NCBI GenBank assembly: GCA_902388495.1
Contig: CABMPP010000024.1
Location: 1 to 60,207 of the forward strand
Direction of reading: 5' to 3'
From: an uncultured Bacteroides sp.
GTDB lineage: Bacteria > Bacteroidota > Bacteroidia > Bacteroidales > Bacteroidaceae
Length of the DNA: 60,207 bases
The notes beneath the pieces are model-generated. The model was not told where the DNA came from and did not search any database. It saw only the letters and a program-made list of their open reading frames with translations. Position numbers and translations under genes: made by a program. This document shows, piece by piece, positions 15,560 to 24,798 of this stretch (position 1 is the stretch's first letter; each line of letters begins with the position of its first letter).

Positions 15560-17554
15560 TTATTTCTCAATGAATTGAGAATTTGGAGTAAAATTCCCTT
15601 TCAATACTACCTTCCCGATATTCACCTGCGCCGCCTCTTCTTCGCTGATGATTCCTTTCTTTGCCAGCCGTTCGGCAATCAGCCTGAAGTAACCTTCCTG
15701 ATTCTCTTTCAGTCTGCCGTCTTCGGTGAATGAGTTCATGTAATGCTTGGGTTTGGGGACGATGGAGGCGAGGAAGATGCACTCTTCCAGACTCAGTTGA
15801 GACGGACGCTTGTCGAAATAGAAGGCGGCGGCTTCGTGGATTCCGTAAATCAGGGGAGCCCATTCGGCGATGTTCAGATAAACTTCGTACATTCTGGTTT
15901 TGGGCGTGAGGCGCTTCGTCTCTATTAGCCAGACGATGAGGGCTTCTTCCAGTTTGCGGGCAATGTTCTTGTTGCGGTTCAGAAATACATTCTTTACTAA
16001 TTGCATGGAGATGGTGCTTCCTCCGCGGGCAAAGCGGTGCTCTTGCAGGTCGTAGATGAGTGCTTCGCGCATGGCATCGGGCAGGAATCCGCGGTGATAG
16101 AAGAATGCCCCGTCTTCGCTTTGCATGACGGACATTTGCAGCAGCGCAGGAATGCTGTCCAACGGCGTGAAGTGCTCCCAGGACGGGCCGACGGGGAAGG
16201 TGCGCATGGGTTGGCCGTTTTCGTAGGCTGTGTACTCAAATTCGTCCGACATCTTACGCAAGTCCGTCTTTCCGTAGCCGAGGATGCGGAAATCTTTTTC
16301 CTTCAGTTCCGATTCCAGTTTCAGACTGTCCAGACGGGAGAAATCTATATCCAACAAGAAACGGTAGGCCAGTTGCCCGGAGGCGCTGATGCCCTCCAGG
16401 TTGCTGAACAGACCCTTGGGCAGCGAGCCAAACAGTTCTTCGGCAGGGAACCAGGGTTTGTGGATGGAGGCTGTGAAATGCCATTGCTTCCGGTGCATGC
16501 CGTCAGCGGACAATGTCCGTTCGGCTTTCAGATAAGGATGGAAGGTGAGGGCGTTGAAGCGTATCAGGCTGGTGCTGTCCAATTCTACTGCTTGGGGAGT
16601 GATATTCAGATGGAAATCCAGTTTGCCGTGGTCGAGGTCGATGGCTTCGGGAGACAGACGACGATGATATACACGCAGTCCGCTTACTTCGGACTGCCCG
16701 ACGAGGCGCGTACGTTTTCCTTCGGCTTTTTCTTGGGAGAGGCTGCACGTCAGGCTGTCGAAATGTACTTCGGCACCGAAGCGGCGGCGGATGTAGGGTA
16801 TGGTGATGTAGGGTGCGTCGGGCACAGTGGAACGTGGAGTGCGGATGGTGGCGTAGAACCGACGGGCTGCGGGGTTGATTTCTCCTTCGGTGTTCCATTG
16901 CTGTACCAGCGTGTCTTCGGTGATGGATATTTCGGAGTGGAAACGATGCTTGTCGATGCGGAACCTGGGGATGCGGAGTGTGACGAAGTTGCTGTCTTTG
17001 CGCTCGCTGATGCAGAGGTTGGTCAGTTCTCCATTACCCGGCAGAAGGCCGAAGAGGAGGTTTAGTGCGGTATTGGTACGTAGGGTGTAGTCGGCGGGCT
17101 GTGTTTCTTCTTCGGAGGCGGCGGGTGTTGTTCGGGCACTGGTGCCTGCTTCGGGAGTTGCGTCCTGTGGAGGCAGGAAGAGGAAATCGTAGTTTGCCAC
17201 CGAGTCGCGTTTGATGAAGTCGAGTACAAGGCCATCCAGCCGGACGTTTTTTACGTCAATGTTTCCACGGAGCAATTGCCACAGGCCGATGCGGACATCA
17301 AGCGAGCGCAGGGCAAGGAGGGTATCACGGTCTTGGGGGATAACGGTGAAGTTTTGCAGTGAGACGGTGTTGAATCCTTGCATCGTTAAGTCGTCGTAAG
17401 TAATGGTTAGTTTGTACCGCTGTTCCAGACGGGTGATTCGTTGATTTGCTGCATGGCGCAGCACGCTTCCACGGCAAATGTATAGCACTATCAGCACGAG
17501 GAGCAGCAGGGAACAGCCTCCTGCCAGAACTTTTTTCATCTTTTGCTTTGTCAT
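15560..17554 (-). CDS. AsmA-like protein fused to a GT51 peptidoglycan glycosyltransferase
   Basis: 664 aa with one N-terminal membrane anchor (CSLLLLVLIVLYICRGSVL). Residues about 35-430 resemble AsmA/DUF748-type beta-rich repeats (GFNTVSLQNFTVIPQDRDTL; GLWQLLRGNIDVKNVRLDGL). Residues about 465-640 are a GT51 domain. It has SEDGAFFYHRGF with catalytic Glu480, GGSTISMQLVKNVFLNRN, RKLEEALIVWLIE, and EVYLNIAEWAPLIYGI. GT51 polymerises lipid II into glycan strands on the periplasmic face. There is no transpeptidase domain, so it is a monofunctional polymerase with an unusual long AsmA-like extension. ATGs at 17554 and 17539 are both possible. It has its own promoter box at 17610-17617. Confidence 0.85.
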   Translation of the reverse strand: MTKQKMKKVLAGGCSLLLLVLIVLYICRGSVLRHAANQRITRLEQRYKLTITYDDLTMQGFNTVSLQNFTVIPQDRDTLLALRSLDVRIGLWQLLRGNIDVKNVRLDGLVLDFIKRDSVANYDFLFLPPQDATPEAGTSARTTPAASEEETQPADYTLRTNTALNLLFGLLPGNGELTNLCISERKDSNFVTLRIPRFRIDKHRFHSEISITEDTLVQQWNTEGEINPAARRFYATIRTPRSTVPDAPYITIPYIRRRFGAEVHFDSLTCSLSQEKAEGKRTRLVGQSEVSGLRVYHRRLSPEAIDLDHGKLDFHLNITPQAVELDSTSLIRFNALTFHPYLKAERTLSADGMHRKQWHFTASIHKPWFPAEELFGSLPKGLFSNLEGISASGQLAYRFLLDIDFSRLDSLKLESELKEKDFRILGYGKTDLRKMSDEFEYTAYENGQPMRTFPVGPSWEHFTPLDSIPALLQMSVMQSEDGAFFYHRGFLPDAMREALIYDLQEHRFARGGSTISMQLVKNVFLNRNKNIARKLEEALIVWLIETKRLTPKTRMYEVYLNIAEWAPLIYGIHEAAAFYFDKRPSQLSLEECIFLASIVPKPKHYMNSFTEDGRLKENQEGYFRLIAERLAKKGIISEEEAAQVNIGKVVLKGNFTPNSQFIEK

Positions 17555-17609
17555 TCTTATGTACCGCTTCCTTGACGGCCGGGTTTTGTTGGTTCAGGCT
17601 TTTGCGCTG

Positions 17610-17617
17610 CAAAGGTA
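17610..17617 (-). promoter_or_regulatory. Bacteroidales -7 box for the GT51 gene
   Basis: Minus-strand TACCTTTG fits TAnnTTTG, 56 bases before the start at 17554. Confidence 0.5.
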
Positions 17618-17747
17618 AGCAATAAAGCAAATGATTGTTCGGCTGTTGCCGGAAAACTGTCAAACAAAACTCCCCTCTTTCTGCGATTGGGCAGAGAAGA
17701 GGGGAGGAATCAAACACAACAACTAAAATTATACACTAATTTATGCT

Positions 17748-19076
17748 TTATTCGATGGGTTCTCCTTTGTAAAAGTCCAATATCTTGGTGCGGAACAGAT
17801 AATCGTATTTGGCTTGCAGTTCATCCGACTGTGCTTTCATCAGGTTCTGTTTCGCTTCATTATACTCTACCGCATTGGCTTTCCCGTTTTCGTACTTCTC
17901 GCTCATCAGCCTGAAGGATTCTTCGCTGGCAATGGCGGCAGTGTGGCTGCTGGTGTACTTGCTTTCGGCAGCGGTGGCGTTGTACCATGCCTGCTGAATC
18001 TCTTTGTAGAGCGTTTTCTTGGTGTTGTCCAGTTGCAGTGCGTAGTTTTCGCGTTGCAGGCGTGCCGTGCGCACCCGGTTGCGGGTGGCCAGGCGGTTGA
18101 AGATGGGTACACTGAGATTGAAACCTACATATTTGCTGAAGTTATCGCTCATCTGCTGACTGAAAGTGCGGTTGATGGTGGAGTAGTAGTTCGTACCGAG
18201 GCTACCGTTCAGGCTCAACTGCGGATAGAAATTGCTTTGGGCGATGCGGATGTTGTGGTTGCTGCCTTCCAGACGGAATTGTGCTGCCTGGATGGCGGGC
18301 TTGCTTACGATAGCTGTCTGGAAAATCTCATCCGGCGGAGTCAGGGGCATCAAATCCAGGTTGACGGCGGGGGATTCCAAATTGAAGCCTTCCGGCGTTT
18401 CCAGTTCGATGAGTTGGCTGAGGTCGAGCAAGGCCAACTTGTAGTTGTTGTTGGTCTGCACCACGTTCATCTCGTCTTGTGCTACGCGCGCTTTGGCTTC
18501 CGCCAGTTCTGCCGGAGAAGCTTTGCCCAGTTCCGCCAGGCGGCTGATGCGGGCATACTGCTCTTTGCTCAATTCCACCTGTCCCAGCGCTACGCCGTAA
18601 AGTTCTTCGTTGAACAGCACTTGCAGGTAAGCAGAGGCTATATTGATGGAAATATCTTCTTTGGCCTTCTCCAGATCGGCAATCGCGGCTTTCAGATTCA
18701 GCTTGGCAAGTGCATACTGATGGGGAATCTCCAGACCGGTAAATATCGGAATGCTGGTGTTGAGCGACATATTGGTGCCGTGGCTGCTGGTATTGACGTA
18801 CACGGTGGAGTAGTCGCCCGTATCTTCATTCTTGATGGCGGTCTGCGTACGTCCCCAGTTCCAGCTCTGACTGGCGCTTCCGTTCAGGTTCGGCAGGCGT
18901 GCCCACTTGGCGGTGTTCACGTCTACGGCGCTCTGCTCGGCATTGTTGGCCGTCTGGCGGATGCTGATGTTGTGCTCTATGGCGTAGTCTATACACTGGC
19001 GCAACGTCCAGCGCTCTTGGGCTTGCGCCGAGGCACACCCCAATATAGCGAGGTATAAGAATATCTTTTTATTCAT
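17748..19076 (-). CDS. TolC-family outer membrane efflux protein
   Basis: 442 aa with signal peptide MNKKIFLYLAILGCASAQAQ. It has the duplicated TolC architecture: LRQCIDYAIEHNISIRQTAN near residue 25, long alpha-helical hairpins, and second-half strands NFYPQLSLNGSLGTNYYSTI near residue 285, ending in YDYLFRTKILDFYKGEPIE. It forms the outer-membrane exit duct. It is the last gene of the minus-strand operon starting at 23546 (ATPase, two permeases, adaptor, duct), 41 bases after the adaptor. Its partners imply export of a small molecule or peptide rather than an RND pump. Confidence 0.93.
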   Translation of the reverse strand: MNKKIFLYLAILGCASAQAQERWTLRQCIDYAIEHNISIRQTANNAEQSAVDVNTAKWARLPNLNGSASQSWNWGRTQTAIKNEDTGDYSTVYVNTSSHGTNMSLNTSIPIFTGLEIPHQYALAKLNLKAAIADLEKAKEDISINIASAYLQVLFNEELYGVALGQVELSKEQYARISRLAELGKASPAELAEAKARVAQDEMNVVQTNNNYKLALLDLSQLIELETPEGFNLESPAVNLDLMPLTPPDEIFQTAIVSKPAIQAAQFRLEGSNHNIRIAQSNFYPQLSLNGSLGTNYYSTINRTFSQQMSDNFSKYVGFNLSVPIFNRLATRNRVRTARLQRENYALQLDNTKKTLYKEIQQAWYNATAAESKYTSSHTAAIASEESFRLMSEKYENGKANAVEYNEAKQNLMKAQSDELQAKYDYLFRTKILDFYKGEPIE

Positions 19077-19117
19077 ACTGTCTGTCTATTTAGCTGATTT
19101 CTTATCTGTACTATCTC

Positions 19118-20224
19118 TTATTTATCCTTTTTCTCCACGCTGCGTATCTTGTCGCCGGCATTGATACCACCCTTGATAGCAATCTTGATACCGTCGCTCA
19201 TGCCTACCTGGATTTGCTTGCGCTCGAATTTCTGTACCGGTACGCTGTCTGTCATTACATAGACGAAGGTGCTGTCACCGTTGAATTCGATGGTGCTTTC
19301 GGGCAAAGCCAATGTCTTCGTGGCGCGATCCAATACAATTTCTGCATTGGCAGAGTAGCCCGAACGGATTTGTACACTGTCCGGTGCCTGGACGGCAGCC
19401 TTTATTTCAAACTGGTTGGCACCGTTCTCTTCTACACCTTTCGGAGATATATATTCCAGTACGGCATCGAATGAGAGGTTCTGCAAAGCACCGATGGTCA
19501 GCTTCACAGGCATGCCTTCGTGCACGCGTCCCACTTCTGTCTCGTCTATTTTGCCGCGGAAGATTAAGTCGTTCATGTTGGCCACGGTGGCAATGGTAGT
19601 TCCGTCGTTGAACGTATTACTCATGATAACCGAGTTACCCACTTTGATAGGTACATCCAGAATCAGTCCGTCGATGGTGGAGCGGATGAGCGTGCTACTG
19701 AACGATGCGCTGTTCTTGGTGATACCTTCTTTGATGATTTCCAGGTTATCCTTGGCTGCCTGCAATTCTTCGCGGGCCTGCTTTATGGATACTTCGCCTT
19801 TCTCGTACTCTTCGGCACTGATCAGCTTGTCTTTATACAGTTTTTCGATGCGGGCGAAGTCCGTTTCGCCTTGTGCAGCATTGATTTCTGCCAGTCGCAC
19901 GCGGCTTTCGGCGGAGTTCAACTGTCCCAGTTCAGGAATAACCTTCACTTTGGCAAGCACTTCACCTTGTCGTACGCTTTGTCCGGCTTCCTTGTACACT
20001 TCGGAAATGATACCGGAAATCTGCGGCTTGATGAGGACTTCGTCTCTCGGCTCTACCTTACCAGTGGCTACGGTAGTCTTCTCAAGGTCTGTCACTTCCG
20101 GCGTTACTGTTTCGTATACCGTTACTTTAGGTTGGGACTTCTGATACAGGAACACAAACGTCCAGATAAATATGGCAGCTACTACTACCAGTAATGCGAT
20201 TTTCAGATACTTCTTTGTTTTCAT
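19118..20224 (-). CDS. Periplasmic adaptor (membrane fusion) protein, HlyD/MacA-like
   Basis: 368 aa with an N-terminal membrane anchor (IALLVVVAAIFIWTFVFLYQ). The order is barrel-sandwich hybrid half (VLIKPQISGIISEVYKEAGQ, residues about 63-82), a coiled-coil hairpin (about 100-165), the second lipoyl half (STLIRSTIDGLILDVPIKVG), a beta-barrel domain, and a C-terminal membrane-proximal domain. This is the MacA-type layout. It bridges the MacB-like permeases in the inner membrane to the TolC-like duct encoded next. Its position between them in the operon supports the assignment. Confidence 0.92.
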   Translation of the reverse strand: MKTKKYLKIALLVVVAAIFIWTFVFLYQKSQPKVTVYETVTPEVTDLEKTTVATGKVEPRDEVLIKPQISGIISEVYKEAGQSVRQGEVLAKVKVIPELGQLNSAESRVRLAEINAAQGETDFARIEKLYKDKLISAEEYEKGEVSIKQAREELQAAKDNLEIIKEGITKNSASFSSTLIRSTIDGLILDVPIKVGNSVIMSNTFNDGTTIATVANMNDLIFRGKIDETEVGRVHEGMPVKLTIGALQNLSFDAVLEYISPKGVEENGANQFEIKAAVQAPDSVQIRSGYSANAEIVLDRATKTLALPESTIEFNGDSTFVYVMTDSVPVQKFERKQIQVGMSDGIKIAIKGGINAGDKIRSVEKKDK

Positions 20225-20285
20225 CTTCTATTCTTTATATTATTGTTTTACTTTTCGATATTTAGTGCTTATCTGCGTAAGGTGC

Positions 20286-21527
20286 TTACTCATCCCTTAT
20301 CGCCTCAATCGGCTTGATGGCCATGGCGCGGTAGGCCGGTGCAAGCCCTGCAAGTACCCCTAATGCTATGAGCAACATGCAAGTACCGATGGCCAGTCCG
20401 AATGACACCTGGTAGTGTGTTTTGATAACTCCCGGATCGTTTGCTGCCGTTTCCAGTATTTGCAGCACCATCACGGCAAAGGAGATGCCTGCCATGCCGG
20501 CTATGGTGGTCAGTACCATACTCTCGGACAGGATTTGTTGCAGGATATCTTTCGGTCGTGCACCGATGGCACGGCGTATGCCAATCTCCGTAGTACGTTC
20601 TTTCACAGTCACCATCATGATGTTCGATACGCCGATGGCTCCGGCAAATAAAGTACCCAGGCCTACCATCCATATCAGGATGCGTATACCGGTCATCAGA
20701 TTGTCTACCATGGAGAACATGGCTTCTGCGTTTAGTAGCATGATGGCTTGTTTGTCATCGGGCGAGATGTAGTGCGCTGCCTTAACGAGACGGTTCACTT
20801 CCGGTTCCACATCTTTTACTTTTACTCCCGGCTTCATGATGAAGCAGACTACGTCTATTCTCTTTCCCAAATTGTAAGTCCGCTGCATAGTGGTGAAAGG
20901 CAGCACGATAGCTTCTGATGCTTGTCCTTGTATATTGATGTTGCCTTCGGAAGAACACATGCCGATGACCTGGTAATATATTCCATTTACCCGTATATAG
21001 CTTCCGCACGGATCTTCACCGGGGGTAAAGAGACTTTCATAAACGCGTTTGCCGATGACGCATACTTTACGCGATTCTACTATATCGACGTCGTTGATGA
21101 AGCGTCCATAGGTCATTTCCTGGTGTTCTACCTTTTCATATTCGGGGTATAGTCCCTTCACGCTGCAGTCGTATTTTTTATCTCCATGGACGGCTGTCTG
21201 CCCCCACAAGGCGAATGACGGGGTCGCGATTTCTATACCTTCAATGCCGCGAATGCGTTCTACATCTTCTGTTTCCAGATCCCACCAGCGGCCCTTACGG
21301 AAACCTTTGTAAGCTTCACTGGTCTTCTGCGCAGCGATGAAGCCGGAATTGGTGGCAAAGCCTTCGAACTGGGACTGCATGGCTTCCTGCATGCCTTGTC
21401 CGCCGCCGATGAGCGCCACCAGCATGAAGATGCCCCAGAATACACCGAATGCCGTCAGCAGGCTTCGTGTCTTGTTTCTTGTTATCGTGATGAGGATTTC
21501 CTCGCACGTATCGATGTCTATTCTCAT
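20286..21527 (-). CDS. MacB-like ABC transporter permease (FtsX domain), second copy
   Basis: 413 aa: one N-terminal transmembrane helix (about residues 18-40, FGVFWGIFMLVALIGGGQGM), a large periplasmic MacB core domain (about 45-280), and three C-terminal helices in an FtsX domain (MVGLGTLFAGAIGVSNIMMV; RTTEIGIRRAIGA). It lacks an ATPase domain, which is encoded separately at 22830. It lies only 5 bases after the other permease gene and is homologous to it along its length. The two probably form a heterodimer. Confidence 0.92.
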   Translation of the reverse strand: MRIDIDTCEEILITITRNKTRSLLTAFGVFWGIFMLVALIGGGQGMQEAMQSQFEGFATNSGFIAAQKTSEAYKGFRKGRWWDLETEDVERIRGIEGIEIATPSFALWGQTAVHGDKKYDCSVKGLYPEYEKVEHQEMTYGRFINDVDIVESRKVCVIGKRVYESLFTPGEDPCGSYIRVNGIYYQVIGMCSSEGNINIQGQASEAIVLPFTTMQRTYNLGKRIDVVCFIMKPGVKVKDVEPEVNRLVKAAHYISPDDKQAIMLLNAEAMFSMVDNLMTGIRILIWMVGLGTLFAGAIGVSNIMMVTVKERTTEIGIRRAIGARPKDILQQILSESMVLTTIAGMAGISFAVMVLQILETAANDPGVIKTHYQVSFGLAIGTCMLLIALGVLAGLAPAYRAMAIKPIEAIRDE

Positions 21528-21532
21528 AATCT

Positions 21533-22792
21533 TTAATCTGCTCTAAGTGCTTCAATGGGACTGATACTTACTGCTTTCCTTGCCGGGAAGAAGCCTGCCA
21601 GCGTACCTGCTATGATGAGTGTCAACGTAGCCTGGATGGCAATGCCGATGTCCACGGTGGGATTGGAAAAGACTGTTTGCTGGAACATGCCGGCATCCAT
21701 CGTCTGGCTGCCGAAGGCGCTGTTCATCCATTCCGTGACTCCAATGCCGGCCACCATCCCAATGTAGCCGAAGAGGGTGGTGATGGTGACACTTTCTACG
21801 ATAATCAGCCAGAGTATGGAGAATGGTTTGGCTCCCAGCGCTTTGCGGATGCCGAATTCGCGGGTACGCTCCTTTACGGTGATCAGCATGATGTTCGATA
21901 CGCCTACAATGCCGCTCAGCAGCGTGAAGATACCGATGACCCAAATAGCAATGCGGAGCATATTCATTGCACCCTGAGCTTGGAGGTAGTTGGTAAAGCG
22001 GTTCCATATCCAGATGGCACTGTCGTCCGTAGGGTCGAAGCGGTGGTTGGTGGCGATGGCTTTGCGATACTCTTTCTCGAAAGTTTCATTGCTCTCTATG
22101 CTGTTCAGGTTCTTGGTGGTAAAGATGATGTTGTTCAGCTTGTCTCCCTTATTATAAATCACCTGCAGGGTAGAGAAAGGAATATAAGCCTCGCCGGGGT
22201 CACGGTCTCCCAAGTCATTGTAGAGGCCTACTACCTGGTAAGCCACTCCGTTGGCATTGACAAACTGTCCGATAGGATCGGTATGCGTCTTGTTAAAAAG
22301 GACCTCCGCCGATTTCTTGTGGAGGATAATGACTTTACGCCGGTCTTTCAGGTCGTTGTGGTTGATGAAGCGTCCGCCGGCACTTCTCACGGGCTCTACT
22401 TCGGTGTAGTTGGGATATACTCCCTGCAGGGAGATATTGATGTATTCTTGCCCGAAACTGACGGTTACGTTGCTTTGCCGCAGGGTGGCACCGGCACTGA
22501 TAATGTTCTCTGTGAAGTGACTTTCTGTGTCGCTGATATCCCGGTTATCCAACTGGATGCGGCGTCCTTCTTTCAGACCGTCGTATGATTTGGTAGTCCA
22601 ACCCGGGAAGATGCGGATGGAGTTCAGCGCACGCTCCGAGGAGTTCTGTTCGAAGGCATGTATGAGGCCGTTCCCGGCGCCGAGCAGTACGATAAGCATG
22701 AAGATTCCCCATGCTACGGCAAAGCCCGTAAGGAACGTACGCAGTTTATTGCGCTTGATGGTTCCGTATATTTCTTGCCAAAGGTCTATCAT
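21533..22792 (-). CDS. MacB-like ABC transporter permease (FtsX domain), first copy
   Basis: 419 aa with the same plan as its neighbour: helix 1 in FLTGFAVAWGIFMLIVLLGA, periplasmic MacB core (about residues 45-285), then helices including GIFTLLSGIVGVSNIMLITV and the cytoplasmic coupling segment RTREFGIRKALGAKP. The C-terminus ARKAVSISPIEALRAD is typical of this permease family. MacB-type exporters are mechanotransducers: ATP hydrolysis moves the periplasmic domains to push substrate into the adaptor and duct. Having two permease genes instead of one homodimeric MacB suggests an asymmetric complex. Confidence 0.92.
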   Translation of the reverse strand: MIDLWQEIYGTIKRNKLRTFLTGFAVAWGIFMLIVLLGAGNGLIHAFEQNSSERALNSIRIFPGWTTKSYDGLKEGRRIQLDNRDISDTESHFTENIISAGATLRQSNVTVSFGQEYINISLQGVYPNYTEVEPVRSAGGRFINHNDLKDRRKVIILHKKSAEVLFNKTHTDPIGQFVNANGVAYQVVGLYNDLGDRDPGEAYIPFSTLQVIYNKGDKLNNIIFTTKNLNSIESNETFEKEYRKAIATNHRFDPTDDSAIWIWNRFTNYLQAQGAMNMLRIAIWVIGIFTLLSGIVGVSNIMLITVKERTREFGIRKALGAKPFSILWLIIVESVTITTLFGYIGMVAGIGVTEWMNSAFGSQTMDAGMFQQTVFSNPTVDIGIAIQATLTLIIAGTLAGFFPARKAVSISPIEALRAD

Positions 22793-22829
22793 ATTGAATT
22801 GATAATTGATAGTTGATAATTGAAAATTG

Positions 22830-23546
22830 TCACTTCATGAAACCGTCTTTGCCGAATGGCGAAGCGTCGTGACTCAGGTTCTCTTCAATACTGCCTATAA
22901 TACCGTCCTTGATGTGGATAATCTTGTCCGTCTGGTTGGCAACGCCGCTCTCGTGGGTTACGACGATGATGGTCATTCCCGTCTTGTGCAGGTCTTTCAA
23001 TATCTGCATCACTTCTACGGAAGTCTTACTGTCCAATGCGCCAGTGGGCTCATCGGCAAGGATAATCTGCGGCTGGGTGATGAGGGCGCGGGCGATGGCT
23101 ACGCGTTGTTTCTGACCGCCGGACATCTCGTTCGGCATGTGGTGCGCCCAGTCTTTCAGCCCCAATCGGTCGAGATACTCCATTGCCAGTGCATTGCGCT
23201 TGCGGCGGCTTACTCCCTGATAGAAGAGGGGAAGCGCTACGTTCTCCACTGCATTCTTGAACGAAATCAGGTTGAAAGACTGGAAGATGAAGCCAATCAT
23301 GCGGTTGCGGTACTCGGCTGCCTTCGTTTCACTGAGGTTCTTGATGAGCGTACCGTTCAGGTAATACTCTCCGGTATCGTAATTATCCAGAATACCTAAT
23401 ATATTAAGTAAGGTGGATTTTCCCGAACCGGATGCTCCCATGATGGAAACGAACTCTCCTTTATCAATGTTGAGGTTGATGCCTTTGAGCACGTGCAGCG
23501 GTGCTCCGTTGTTGTAGGTCTTGTTAATGTCTTTAAGTTGTATCAC
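22830..23546 (-). CDS. ABC transporter ATP-binding protein, MacB/LolD-like
   Basis: 238 aa from a GTG at 23546, chosen because it opens the family-typical N-terminus MIQLKDINKTYNNG; a longer frame reaches a rare TTG at 23579. Visible motifs are Walker A GASGSGKSTLLN, Q-loop GFIFQSFNLI, signature MSGGQKQRVAIARAL, Walker B IILADEPTGALD and H-loop VVTHE. It energises the two downstream permeases. It is the first gene of the efflux operon, divergent from the glucokinase gene across about 180 bases. An AT-rich segment of near-repeats (TTGATAATTG-like, 22795-22829) separates it from the permease gene. Confidence 0.95.
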   Translation of the reverse strand: MIQLKDINKTYNNGAPLHVLKGINLNIDKGEFVSIMGASGSGKSTLLNILGILDNYDTGEYYLNGTLIKNLSETKAAEYRNRMIGFIFQSFNLISFKNAVENVALPLFYQGVSRRKRNALAMEYLDRLGLKDWAHHMPNEMSGGQKQRVAIARALITQPQIILADEPTGALDSKTSVEVMQILKDLHKTGMTIIVVTHESGVANQTDKIIHIKDGIIGSIEENLSHDASPFGKDGFMK

Positions 23547-23722
23547 GATTTCCCTGTTTATTGCTTGGTTCCTTATCAATTTTCACTATTAGACGCAACA
23601 ATGTTACGAAAAGTTGCAAATGCTGCAAAGTTTTTTAAAAAAAGATTTTGTTATGTCGTTTTTCTTTGTGATTTTTGTAACCACTAACATAATTAACTAA
23701 CCCTTTAAACAAACGTAATATC

Positions 23723-24703
23723 ATGAATTCAAACATGGAAAAGCCCTATGTAGTGGGCATTGACATAGGCGGAACAAACACTGTCTTTGGTATTGTAGAC
23801 GCACGAGGTACTATCATTGCAAGTAGTTCCATCAAAACCGGTGCTTACGAACAGGTAGAAGTCTATGTAGACGAAGTATGCAAGAACTTATTGCCGCTCA
23901 TCATCGCCAACGGTGGTGTGGACAAGATAAAAGGTATCGGTATCGGTGCCCCTAATGGAAACTATTACAGTGGTACTATTGAATTTGCTCCGAACCTTCC
24001 CTGGAAGGGAGTAATTCCATTGGCTGCCATGTTCGAAGAACGTCTGGGCATTCCTACTGCACTGACCAACGACGCCAATGCCGCCGGTATCGGTGAAATG
24101 ACTTACGGTGCAGCGCGCGGTATGAAAGATTTCATCATGATTACCTTGGGTACAGGTGTAGGTAGCGGTATCGTTATCAACGGACAGATGGTTTATGGTC
24201 ACGACGGTTTTGCCGGTGAATTGGGTCATACGATCATTCGTCGTGAGAATGGTCGTCTCTGCGGCTGCGGACGTCACGGCTGTCTCGAAACTTACTGCTC
24301 GGCTACGGGTGTGGCACGTTCTGCACGCGAATTCCTGACTGCAAGTACAGAACCAAGTTTGCTGCGTTCTATCCCTGCCGAAGAAATCACTTCCAAGGAT
24401 GTATACGATGCAGCTGTCAAAGGCGACAAGCTGGCGCAGGATATCTTTGAATATACGGGAACAATCCTGGGTGAGGCATTGTGCGACTTCATCGCTTTCT
24501 CCAGCCCGGAAGCTATTGTGCTGTTCGGTGGTTTGGCAAAATCCGGTGATTACATCTTCAAGCCGATTCAGAAAGCTATTGATGATAATATATTGCCCAT
24601 CTACAAAGGTAAGACCAAATTGCTGGCTTCCGAGTTGAAAGACTCTGATGCTGCTGTATTGGGTGCCAGTGCATTGGGCTGGGAACTGAAAGATATCAAG
24701 TAA
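23723..24703 (+). CDS. glk: ROK-family sugar kinase, probable glucokinase
   Basis: 326-aa cytoplasmic kinase. The ATP phosphate motif GIDIGGTNTVFGIVD is near residue 13, the sugar-binding DAN segment TNDANAAGIGEMTYG is near residue 115, GTGVGSGIVING lies near 147, and the ROK zinc motif CGCGRHGCLETYCSATG is near 182. Bacteroides ROK glucokinases of this type phosphorylate glucose, with other hexoses possible. An ATG at 23735 is an alternative start. It lies directly before the AraC gene and the glycan operon, so it may phosphorylate hexose released by those enzymes; that link is contextual. Confidence 0.9.
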   Translation: MNSNMEKPYVVGIDIGGTNTVFGIVDARGTIIASSSIKTGAYEQVEVYVDEVCKNLLPLIIANGGVDKIKGIGIGAPNGNYYSGTIEFAPNLPWKGVIPLAAMFEERLGIPTALTNDANAAGIGEMTYGAARGMKDFIMITLGTGVGSGIVINGQMVYGHDGFAGELGHTIIRRENGRLCGCGRHGCLETYCSATGVARSAREFLTASTEPSLLRSIPAEEITSKDVYDAAVKGDKLAQDIFEYTGTILGEALCDFIAFSSPEAIVLFGGLAKSGDYIFKPIQKAIDDNILPIYKGKTKLLASELKDSDAAVLGASALGWELKDIK

Positions 24704-24706
24704 TAT

Positions 24707-24779
24707 TTAGGCACGGATTACACTGGATCAACGGCTTTTAATAAGTAGAAGCCATGAGATTCATGTAATTCGTGCCTAA
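24707..24779. repeat. Imperfect 16-bp inverted repeat with inner hairpin
   Basis: TTAGGCACGGATTACA (24707-24722) pairs with TGTAATTCGTGCCTAA (24764-24779), one mismatch, around an inner GGCTT/AAGCC hairpin. It lies between the kinase stop and the AraC start and may end the kinase transcript. From memory, such GGCACGGATTAC sequences are common between genes in Bacteroides. Confidence 0.65.
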
Positions 24780-24798
24780 TTTATAATCTTAATTTCGT

